A stretch of 64,000 nt of DNA from positions 124,001 to 188,000 of the forward strand of contig NZ_FNNV01000007.1 in the NCBI RefSeq assembly GCF_900106745.1, given 5' to 3'. Positions 50,558 through 57,682 of this stretch are shown piece after piece (position 1 is the first letter of the stretch; each line of letters starts with the position of its first letter). The stretch is from Paenibacillus sp. CF384 (GTDB lineage Bacteria; Bacillota; Bacilli; Paenibacillales; Paenibacillaceae). Position numbers and translations under genes: made by a program. The notes beneath the pieces were generated by a model that ran no database searches, was not told where the DNA came from, and saw only the letters and a program-made list of their open reading frames with translations.

Positions 50558-51499
50558 TTAGGCTGCCACATCCCTGCGCGTAAACGCAAGCCAAGAAACC
50601 AGGTTAAATACGACAAAATAAATGACGAGCATGATGACGGAGAAGGAAAGCGTCATGCCGTCCTGATACGGCCGCCCCTCCAGATACTGTGAAAGATTGA
50701 TGTTGGCAAACAGCACGTACTTCGCCCAATCGTAACGCTGAATAAGCTCCGTCAAGATGTTTCCCGCGAACAATAAGAAGACGGAGGTCCCAATTGCCAT
50801 TGCGCTGCTGCGGAACGCTGAAGATATCATGAATGCGATCGTGACATACATCACGGTGGATACACCGTTTAGCATATACGTTTTCCACAAGTTAACAAGC
50901 ATGTTCCGCTCGAAGATGTCCCCATTCGAATCCATGCCGACCAGTGGCAAGTTCATATCGCCGAACTGATACAGCAATCCATTAATCAACACGGATACTA
51001 CGAACAGCACGATTAATAAGAAAATGCCGAACAGAATCATGGATATATACTTAGAGATGAGGATCTTGAGCCGATTAGCGGGACGAATGAGGAGCAGCTT
51101 GATTGTCCCTGTTGAGAACTCCCCAGCCAAGCTGTCTCCGGCAATAATGACCATGAACAGCGTAATCAAGATGACTAACGTCGCGGAACCGTTAATGCCG
51201 CTCCACATCGTGCCGACCTCCGGCCTGATGTCATGCTCCAGCCTATAATCGATAAGTGCGATTCGATCCTTATAATATTTCTTTGATCCCTCGTCTGTTT
51301 TCGGATCCGCCAATTCCTTCTCGGCATCCGCCTTCTGCTCCTCGACTTGTTTCTGCCACGTCTCGGAACTAGGTGTTTTGTCGTAATGCCAATCCAGGAT
51401 GCTCGCGGTAAATACGATCCCGATCATGATACCGACCATGATCCAAGTTCGCCAGCGGCGGTATACTTTCATATTCTCGTTCTGAATTAAGTTAACCAA
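50558..51499 (-). CDS. ABC-2-type exporter permease
   Basis: A 313-residue membrane protein: helix 1 (about 18-36), a charged outside loop (about 38-100, KQVEEQKADAEKELADPKTDE), then five C-terminal helices of the ABC-2 permease type (FSTGTIKLLLIRPANRLKIL after helix 2). Its ATG overlaps the end of the ATPase gene by 8 bp. It is the last gene of the GntR-controlled operon, in which export of a peptide or antibiotic-like compound is the expected role. Confidence 0.85.
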   Translation of the reverse strand: MVNLIQNENMKVYRRWRTWIMVGIMIGIVFTASILDWHYDKTPSSETWQKQVEEQKADAEKELADPKTDEGSKKYYKDRIALIDYRLEHDIRPEVGTMWSGINGSATLVILITLFMVIIAGDSLAGEFSTGTIKLLLIRPANRLKILISKYISMILFGIFLLIVLFVVSVLINGLLYQFGDMNLPLVGMDSNGDIFERNMLVNLWKTYMLNGVSTVMYVTIAFMISSAFRSSAMAIGTSVFLLFAGNILTELIQRYDWAKYVLFANINLSQYLEGRPYQDGMTLSFSVIMLVIYFVVFNLVSWLAFTRRDVAA

Positions 51500-52421
51500 C
51501 CTGCTCGCCTCCCGTCATTTCCAAGAACCGATCTTCGAGCGACACCTTGATTGGATGTGCACCGAATACATCGATCCCGCTACCCATTAAGTAAGACAGA
51601 ATACGCGGAATTCGTTCCCGTCCGGTCACGATTTCGGCGCCTCCCTCAACAAGCTTCACTTCTTTGACGCCTTCCAGCTGCTTAATCGCCGCCACCGCCT
51701 CATCCGTAAAGTCAGCTTCAATGAGATAGGACTTGCTCTGCTCATCCGTACCGATAAATTCGTGAATCGGTTTGATGTCCACCAGTCTGCCTTTCTGCAG
51801 AATAGCCACCCGGTCGCACATCAGCTCCATCTCGGAGAGCAAGTGGCTCGATACGATAACCGTAATGCCTTCGGTCCGTGTCAAGTACCGCAAGTAGTCG
51901 CGCAGCTCGCGAATTCCCGCAGGGTCAAGACCATTCGTCGGTTCATCCAAGATAAGGAGCGAAGGATTATGCAGCATGGCTTGCGCGACGCCTAGCCGTT
52001 GGCGCATGCCGAGGGAATACTTCTTCACCTTATCGTGAATGCGGTCCTCCAGCTTAACCAGCCTTACCACTTCGTCGATTCTTTCCTTAGTCACTCCGGG
52101 AACCATGCGTGCGTAATGGACCAAATTACGATAGCCGCTCAGAAATTTGTACATTTCCGGGTTCTCGACAATGGCACCTACGTGGCGGATCGCCTTCTCG
52201 AATTCGTTCTTGATGTTATGGCCTTGGATTCGAATTTCGCCTTTGGTGATGGACATCAAGCCGACCATCATTCGAATGGTGGTCGTTTTGCCGGCTCCGT
52301 TGGGACCGAGAAAACCGAATATTTCGCCTCTGGGCACGTCGAACGTCAAATTATCAATAATCGTTGTCTTGCCGACCTTCTTGGTCACATTGCGCAAGCT
52401 TACAACGGGTGTATCGCTCAT
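51492..52421 (-). CDS. ABC exporter ATPase (BcrA/YhcH type)
   Basis: A 309-residue ATPase with Walker A FLGPNGAGKTTTIRM, Q-loop GAIVENPEMYKFL, signature YSLGMRQRLGVAQA, Walker B LLILDEPTNGLDP and H-loop IVSSHLLSEM, plus a C-terminal extension (about 220-309) common in bacitracin/lantibiotic-type exporters. The signature is SLGMRQR instead of SGGQ, normal for this group. Its start overlaps the DUF4097 stop (ATGA). Confidence 0.9.
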   Translation of the reverse strand: MSDTPVVSLRNVTKKVGKTTIIDNLTFDVPRGEIFGFLGPNGAGKTTTIRMMVGLMSITKGEIRIQGHNIKNEFEKAIRHVGAIVENPEMYKFLSGYRNLVHYARMVPGVTKERIDEVVRLVKLEDRIHDKVKKYSLGMRQRLGVAQAMLHNPSLLILDEPTNGLDPAGIRELRDYLRYLTRTEGITVIVSSHLLSEMELMCDRVAILQKGRLVDIKPIHEFIGTDEQSKSYLIEADFTDEAVAAIKQLEGVKEVKLVEGGAEIVTGRERIPRILSYLMGSGIDVFGAHPIKVSLEDRFLEMTGGEQVG

Positions 52422-53518
52422 CGTTGCGCCTCCTCTATTGGGGAATGAATAATAACCTCTCCGTTACTCGACGTAATGTCGACTTTCCATTTGCCGGTGC
52501 CGGTCGTACCTTTTAAAAGCGTCATATTCTCGTTGTCCGGGTTTGTGCTTATGAATGGCAGCTTCGTTAGAATGGCCCCATCTGTTGCCTCAACGTTAAA
52601 GCTAAATCCTCCATCCTGCGGCAGCACCACATCTGTTGTTCCGGACTGTGAACCCACTTTGATGTCACCGCGAATGCCATCCATCCGAATTTCGCCATCC
52701 ACTCCGCTCAGATTAACGCTGCCGGTTATGTCGCTTACGTACACGGGGCCACCTTCGGTAACTCCGCTTACAGCTCCTTGGACGCGGCGGATAAACTGCT
52801 TTCCGGACTTGCTGCTCACCGATACATGACCTCGAACGTCCTCGATCGACGCGATTCCTGCCTTGTTGTTTAACGCGATATCCCCGTTAATGCCAGAAGC
52901 GTACACATGGCCATAGGAGCCATTAATGGTTACGCTGCCGGTGACCCCAACGAGCTCCACCAAGCCGCCGCTTGAGGTTACATCAACATCGCCATGAATC
53001 CCTTCGACACGAATGGGTTCCTCTTCAGCGCTGAGTTCCAGCTTCAAGCCATCCGGCACCAGCAGCGTGTAGGTGATGTCGTAATCATCTTGATCAAGCG
53101 TTTTCCCGCCGGCCATTGCAACCAAGGCGAGCTTACCCGCTTCATGATGCTGCTCGATGCTTACCGCCTTGTTCATCCGATCTGCTGCCTCTGCGTCCGA
53201 TGCGGACACGGTAACCGCGTAATGAAGACTTACGTTGCCGCCGCTTGCTCGCTGCACCGTTATCGGACCGCCTGCCCCGGTGAGCTGAAGCTCCCGCAGT
53301 GTCCCTGGATCGGTAATCTCAAGCTGCCTCTCGTCCGTCTTTGTCACGCCATGGTTCGCTCGCTCACGGGCCTGCGTTCTCGCCTTGTTAGCGAATTGAT
53401 CGCTAAATCGTTTGAAAGGCTCCTCTTTACGAATTCCAATATCCAGAATCATCGCCACGAATAGGACCAAGACTACGGAAAGAAGAAGCGTTCTCTTAGA
53501 ACGTAACGTCATCTTCAT
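52418..53518 (-). CDS. Membrane-anchored DUF4097 adhesin-like beta protein
   Basis: A 366-residue protein: short basic N-terminus, one membrane helix (about 9-28), then about 300 residues of a repetitive beta structure with GIHGDVDVTSSGG, GVTGSVTINGSYG, GINGDIALNNKAG and GIRGDIKVGSQSG steps. This is the DUF4097 beta-helix pattern (YvlB-like), displayed outside the membrane. The start overlaps the upstream permease stop (ATGA), and its stop overlaps the next ATPase. Being sandwiched between two ABC exporters suggests a sensing or accessory role in envelope-stress defence. Confidence 0.78.
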   Translation of the reverse strand: MKMTLRSKRTLLLSVVLVLFVAMILDIGIRKEEPFKRFSDQFANKARTQARERANHGVTKTDERQLEITDPGTLRELQLTGAGGPITVQRASGGNVSLHYAVTVSASDAEAADRMNKAVSIEQHHEAGKLALVAMAGGKTLDQDDYDITYTLLVPDGLKLELSAEEEPIRVEGIHGDVDVTSSGGLVELVGVTGSVTINGSYGHVYASGINGDIALNNKAGIASIEDVRGHVSVSSKSGKQFIRRVQGAVSGVTEGGPVYVSDITGSVNLSGVDGEIRMDGIRGDIKVGSQSGTTDVVLPQDGGFSFNVEATDGAILTKLPFISTNPDNENMTLLKGTTGTGKWKVDITSSNGEVIIHSPIEEAQR

Positions 53519-54258
53519 ACCTCCACTTCCCGTTCGAACATATACCCGTTCAGCCACGTTAATCCGACGATAATGAGCGCCACAACGATGAACGGTCCGG
53601 TTTGCACGAACGTTCCGTCCTGTCCTTCGCCGCCGATCCATATATCGGGTGTCCAACTCAGCAGAGCCGACAAGAGCGGGCTAACTCGCAGCGTGGCCCA
53701 GAGCGCCGTGACGAACGCGATGAGTACAACGAGCCACTTCAATCGCGCGACGAGCTGCCCGCATAGGAATGCGAATTGCACGATAACGACCGCGAATACC
53801 GTGATGAACAGGTAGAGCCAGAAGCTGTGCAGAAGCAAGTTCACGAGCTCGGGCTTGAAGCTTAGCAAATCGCGGACGATTCCCCACTCCTCCCACTTGG
53901 CGATGAGCAGTGTAAACGAGAAGCTTGCTGCAATCCACAGCATGACTCCAACCAGCAACGTTATCGTAGCTGCTAGCTTCGCCGCTAACACTTTCCATCC
54001 GCGTACGGGCAGCGAGAGCAGCAAGTAAATCGAATTCGTTCTCCACTCCGAATGCAACTGATAATAGCCTACGCCGATCGTGACCACAGCAATAAAGATA
54101 TAAGGGAATAACAACGATAACATCGACAGCACGTCATCCTCCCATACGCCACTCTTGAACCAGAGTAAGAGATCCATCAGAAAGACCGCGACGGAGAAGA
54201 CGCCGTATAAAGGCCAGACACTCTTCAGCTCTTTGCGGAATAAATTGCGGAATGCCAT
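53515..54258 (-). CDS. ABC exporter permease of the YtrA operon
   Basis: A 247-residue membrane protein with about six helices (LYGVFSVAVFLMDLLLWF; LFPYIFIAVVTIGVGYYQL; a conserved SEWRTNSIYLLLSLPVRGWKV loop), the short ABC-2-like type found beside YtrB-like ATPases. Its ATG overlaps the ATPase stop (TAATG). A longer frame to 54279 lies within the ATPase gene. Confidence 0.82.
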   Translation of the reverse strand: MAFRNLFRKELKSVWPLYGVFSVAVFLMDLLLWFKSGVWEDDVLSMLSLLFPYIFIAVVTIGVGYYQLHSEWRTNSIYLLLSLPVRGWKVLAAKLAATITLLVGVMLWIAASFSFTLLIAKWEEWGIVRDLLSFKPELVNLLLHSFWLYLFITVFAVVIVQFAFLCGQLVARLKWLVVLIAFVTALWATLRVSPLLSALLSWTPDIWIGGEGQDGTFVQTGPFIVVALIIVGLTWLNGYMFEREVEV

Positions 54259-54974
54259 TACACGTACACCTTCTCCCATATGTTCTCGAGTGAACAGCCG
54301 AACTCCGCGCGCAGGTTCTCTGCGGAATCGAACAGCTTGATTCGTCCGCCTTGCAGGAAGATCACGTCATCGAACATCGGCTCAGACTCTTTCACCGAAT
54401 GAGTAGATAAGATGATCGTTTGCTCTGCGGATTCGAATTCGCTGGCGATCGAACGGATGATCTTAGCACGTGAAGATGGATCGATGCCCGAGAAGGGCTC
54501 ATCAAGCAGGACGAGCGGCACATCGCGAGATAAGGCAGCGATTAGCTTCAATCTTGCTCGCATTCCCTTAGACAAGCTGCGCACCTTCTGGTCGATATCA
54601 AGCTCCATCTTCGCGAGCATATCCGCCGCTTTGTCCTCCTTCCAATCCGGATAGAAGCCCGAGATGAAACGCAGCGTTTCCTTCACTGTCATCCAGCCAT
54701 ACAAATTGTCGATCTCCGGTAAATAAGCGATCTGCGCTTTGTTCCGAACGCCGGGCTCTCTGCCGTTTACGAGAATGCTGCCTGACGTCGGATAGATCAT
54801 GCCCGCCATCATCTTAAGCAGCGTCGATTTGCCGCTCCCGTTCGGACCGAGCAAGCCGACTATTGTTCCTTTGCGGATTTGGAGATCGATTCCGTTAATC
54901 GCGTGTTTCAACAAGTAGCGTTTATGAACGCCGTGTAACTCTGCAATATTGGGTTGGTCGAACTGTTCATTCAT
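54258..54974 (-). CDS. ABC exporter ATPase (YtrB type)
   Basis: A 238-residue ATPase with Walker A LLGPNGSGKSTLLKM, signature RSLSKGMRARLKLIAAL, Walker B LVLLDEPFSGIDP and H-loop IILSTHSVKE. The SKGMRAR signature and IAYLPEIDNLYGWMTV Q-loop region are like YtrB. It starts 3 bp after the GntR gene stop, so regulator and exporter are made together. Confidence 0.9.
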   Translation of the reverse strand: MNEQFDQPNIAELHGVHKRYLLKHAINGIDLQIRKGTIVGLLGPNGSGKSTLLKMMAGMIYPTSGSILVNGREPGVRNKAQIAYLPEIDNLYGWMTVKETLRFISGFYPDWKEDKAADMLAKMELDIDQKVRSLSKGMRARLKLIAALSRDVPLVLLDEPFSGIDPSSRAKIIRSIASEFESAEQTIILSTHSVKESEPMFDDVIFLQGGRIKLFDSAENLRAEFGCSLENIWEKVYV

Positions 54975-54977
54975 GCT

Positions 54978-55352
54978 CTAAGCCTCCTCGCCTTCGTATA
55001 ATTGCTTGCGAAGCAAGAGCTCTGTCTCTCCCGGTTCGACTCCCAGACCCCGCATCTCCTCGATAAATTGGCGTACCGCCGTGTTGGCCATCTCCGCTCG
55101 TATATGCAGCAGCAACGCCGGGTCGTTCTTGATGAACGTGCCTTGACCGCGCAACGTCTCCGTCAATCCTTCCCGCTCCATCTCCTGATACGCCCTTTGC
55201 ACCGTATTCGGGTTAACCTGCGACATTTGAGCCCTTTCCTTCAAGGAAGGGATCTTGTCACCCGGCGCCAGCTCACCCCTGACTAACGCCTTCTTGACCT
55301 CGTCCACCATTTGCAAATATATTGGTTTCGGGTTGTCAAAATTAAGTTGCAT
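54978..55352 (-). CDS. GntR-family regulator, YtrA subfamily
   Basis: A 124-residue protein with the GntR winged helix (NPKPIYLQMVDEVKKALVRG; KIPSLKERAQMSQVNPNTVQ; REGLTETLRGQGTFI) and only a short C-terminal dimerisation helix, which defines the YtrA subfamily. Such regulators repress their own exporter operon and are induced by cell-wall-active antibiotics in B. subtilis. A 10-bp inverted repeat over the promoter is the probable operator. First gene of a six-gene unit ending at 50558. Confidence 0.92.
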   Translation of the reverse strand: MQLNFDNPKPIYLQMVDEVKKALVRGELAPGDKIPSLKERAQMSQVNPNTVQRAYQEMEREGLTETLRGQGTFIKNDPALLLHIRAEMANTAVRQFIEEMRGLGVEPGETELLLRKQLYEGEEA

Positions 55353-55378
55353 GTCCGACCCTCCTATAGAACGCGAAC

Positions 55379-55436
55379 CAGTGCACTACTAAACTAGTGT
55401 ACTGATAATATATTTGGAACCCGAGTCGCTTGTCAA
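55379..55436 (-). promoter_or_regulatory. Promoter and YtrA-type operator of the exporter operon
   Basis: On the minus strand TTGACA (55436-55431), 18-bp spacer, TATATT (55412-55407), then the inverted repeat CAGTACACTA-N6-TAGTGCACTG (55404-55379, one mismatch between arms) covering the start site. The position fits repression by the adjacent GntR protein. Confidence 0.8.
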
Positions 55437-55458
55437 TGGCTTTGTTTTGATTTGCGCC

Positions 55459-55492
55459 AAAAAGCCGCTTCCTATGCGGAAAGCGGCTTTTA
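55459..55492 (-). terminator. Terminator of the DUF1304 gene
   Basis: AAAAAGCCGCTT/AAGCGGCTTTT arms around an inner CC/GG pair, with TTTTTGG on the minus strand, downstream of the stop at 55523. Confidence 0.82.
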
Positions 55493-55522
55493 CAATCGCG
55501 ATATGAGGGCATCAAGACTACC

Positions 55523-55885
55523 TTAAGTCATCAACACGAACGCCAGTGCAACGATGGCAGGCAGACCTTGCATAATCAAGATGGATCTCTTGGCCGTTAC
55601 CCCTCCATAAATAGCAGCAACGAGTACGCAGCAGAGAAAGAATAGTTGAATCTGATGTCCGACAGCAGCTGCGGGATGGAACAATCCCCAGAACAAGCCC
55701 GCCGCTAAGAACCCGTTGTACAAACCTTGGTTGGCGGCAAGAGACTTCGACTCTTGCGCGAACGTCTTCGTGGTACCGAATGCCTTCATTGCCCTCGGCG
55801 TAGTCCACATAAACATCTCCAGTATTAAGATATAGATGTGCTCCGCTGCGACAAGTGCAACCAATAGTGCAGCTATAATCGTCAT
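55523..55885 (-). CDS. DUF1304 small membrane protein
   Basis: A 120-residue protein with four hydrophobic helices and the DUF1304 signatures AALLVALVAAEHIYILILEMF near the N-terminus, FAQESKSLAANQGLYNGFLAAG in the middle and an Ile/Ala-rich last helix. The membrane family is widespread but without a known function. GGGGAGAAGACG precedes the ATG. It stands alone between its own terminator and the SLH gene. Confidence 0.85.
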   Translation of the reverse strand: MTIIAALLVALVAAEHIYILILEMFMWTTPRAMKAFGTTKTFAQESKSLAANQGLYNGFLAAGLFWGLFHPAAAVGHQIQLFFLCCVLVAAIYGGVTAKRSILIMQGLPAIVALAFVLMT

Positions 55886-55969
55886 TTGCGTCTTCTCCCC
55901 TGCCTGTATGGCGGTAATACTTTATATATACATCCTACCGAACGCCGAGACAAGCACTACCTATAAAAA

Positions 55970-55999
55970 AAGAGCGCCACCTCGAAAGGCAGCACTCTT
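55970..55999 (-). terminator. Terminator of the SLH gene
   Basis: On the minus strand a 13-bp stem with three G-U pairs closes a UUCG tetraloop (complement of 55983-55986), followed by TTTTTTT. Its arms resemble those of the katG terminator at 60853-60887. Confidence 0.8.
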
Positions 56000-56013
56000 C
56001 ATCATCCATTCTA

Positions 56014-57477
56014 TTATGCGATGTTGTTCCAGTAAAACGTAAGTGTAACCGCGCTGGAATTGCCCGCAGCGTCAGTCAACGTACCCGTTACAACCAATTG
56101 ATTGTTGTTGCCGCCGAGCTGCTTTAAGTAGCTAACGGATACACCGTCACCTTGTGCATCCAAAGCACCTAATTTAGTGATCAGATTCAAGGACGAAGCT
56201 GTTCCTCCAACAAGCTGCTGCGTGAAGGACAACGACGGATAAGATGCCAGGTTCACGTTTTGAATTGAAGTGATCGTCAAAGTAGCATCTTCATTTGACG
56301 TGATGTCTCCAGCAGTCAGGTAACCGCTTGTGATTGTGATTGTGCCATCGTTGCCATCGAGATCAACAGGAAGACTGTTGACGTTCGCTGCAGTCAGGTT
56401 TGGCGCTGCATCGTCTGCTTTAATGGTTAATGTAACTGTGCTGGAGTTGCTTGAACCATCGCGAAGCGTGCCCGTAACGACAAGCCCGTCATGGTTGGTA
56501 TCCAACTGCTTAAGCAGCGACACGGATACGCCGTCTTCTTGTGGATCTAGCGCTCCAAGCTTGTCAATCAGATCAAGCGTATTCGAGCCGGAAGCCAGCG
56601 ATTGAGTAAGCGATAGCGACGGATAGTCCGTCAAAGTGATGCCTTCAATTGCAGTAATGGTCAGAGTCGAAGCTTCGCTTACGCTAAGCGTTCCCTCTGT
56701 CAGATACGCACTGCTCTTAAAGCTGATCGAACCGTTTACGCCGCCTGTTACCGTTACGTTTCTGCCGTTAACCGTAGCTGCGGTGATGCTAGGTGCAGTT
56801 GTATCTCCTCCGCCGTATACCGGTGTTGTTGGCGGTGTTGGTTTATTTGCTTCTTCTTGTGCTTTCTTAATCTCTTCAAAGGCTTGCTGTCCGCCATATG
56901 CGCCTATAACCAGATCTTGTCGAGTAGCCAGTTTGGAACCGTCGACACCTGCAGGGAGGATTTTCTTATCAATGGCTTGTGTGATAGCATCGCTATACCA
57001 TGGTGTTTTGGTGACGTCCACTTTACCGCCCAGGCCTCTGACGAATACAGTTGCAAGTTGGCCCATGTTGGTCGTGCCGCTAGGAGCAAATTTGTTGTCC
57101 CCAACTCCATCCATTAGTCCGGCCTTCTTCGCAGCTTCGATAAATGGAATCGCCCAAAAGTCAGTAGTTACGTCGCTAAACGACGAGGTTTTTACACTTG
57201 TATCGACTTTAAGACCAAAAATCAAAGCAGCCACTTTAGCAAATTGCGCACGGTTCATATTATCTTGAATTCCAAATGTTTCAGTGCCTTGACCCTCAAA
57301 TACGCCTTTAGCCAATAACGCATCGATTTTGGCCTTAGTTGCCGCATCCAAGCCCGCCAAATCCGTAAAATCAGCCGATGTCTTTACTGTCGTGCTCTCT
57401 GCATGAGCAGCTACACCTGGCACAAGCAAGCTCACACCTAGCGGAAGCAGCAACCATTTTGAAGCTTTCTTTTTCAA
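56014..57477 (-). CDS. S-layer-homology (SLH) secreted protein with repeated C-terminal domains
   Basis: A 487-residue exported protein. Signal peptide (KKKASKWLLLPLGVSLLVPG, AHA cleavage), then about three SLH-type modules (residues 30-210: NRAQFAKVAALIFGL; DFWAIPFIEAAKKAGLMDG; APSGTTNMGQLATVFVRGL; ATRQDLVIGAYGGQ), a Pro/Thr linker, and two homologous domains of about 120 residues sharing DYPSLSLTQ / SYPSLSFTQ, LDLIDKLGALD / LNLITKLGALD and VSVSLLKQL / VSVSYLKQL. SLH modules hold proteins on the pyruvylated cell-wall polymer. Start is TTG at 57477, with AAAGGAG 10 nt upstream. The role of the repeats is unknown. Confidence 0.88.
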   Translation of the reverse strand: MKKKASKWLLLPLGVSLLVPGVAAHAESTTVKTSADFTDLAGLDAATKAKIDALLAKGVFEGQGTETFGIQDNMNRAQFAKVAALIFGLKVDTSVKTSSFSDVTTDFWAIPFIEAAKKAGLMDGVGDNKFAPSGTTNMGQLATVFVRGLGGKVDVTKTPWYSDAITQAIDKKILPAGVDGSKLATRQDLVIGAYGGQQAFEEIKKAQEEANKPTPPTTPVYGGGDTTAPSITAATVNGRNVTVTGGVNGSISFKSSAYLTEGTLSVSEASTLTITAIEGITLTDYPSLSLTQSLASGSNTLDLIDKLGALDPQEDGVSVSLLKQLDTNHDGLVVTGTLRDGSSNSSTVTLTIKADDAAPNLTAANVNSLPVDLDGNDGTITITSGYLTAGDITSNEDATLTITSIQNVNLASYPSLSFTQQLVGGTASSLNLITKLGALDAQGDGVSVSYLKQLGGNNNQLVVTGTLTDAAGNSSAVTLTFYWNNIA

Positions 57478-57633
57478 CGTAAAACACTCCTTTATTGATA
57501 ATTAGTAAATTATTCTAGGTTTTATTTCGGCATGCAGACCTAATTTGTTTAGCTTTTAATGAAAATGAATGACAAAAGAACATGATTCTTTCGAACTATA
57601 GTTAATTTCTATAAAGTGGCTATCAACAAAAAT

Positions 57634-57664
57634 AAACACGGCACCCAAGTCGGGTACCGTGTTT
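57634..57664 (-). terminator. Terminator of helD
   Basis: AAACACGG-c-ACCC-AAGTC-GGGT-a-CCGTGTTT with TATTTTT on the minus strand, 18 bp after the helD stop. Confidence 0.85.
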
Positions 57665-57682
57665 GCTGCGATACAGATACTT

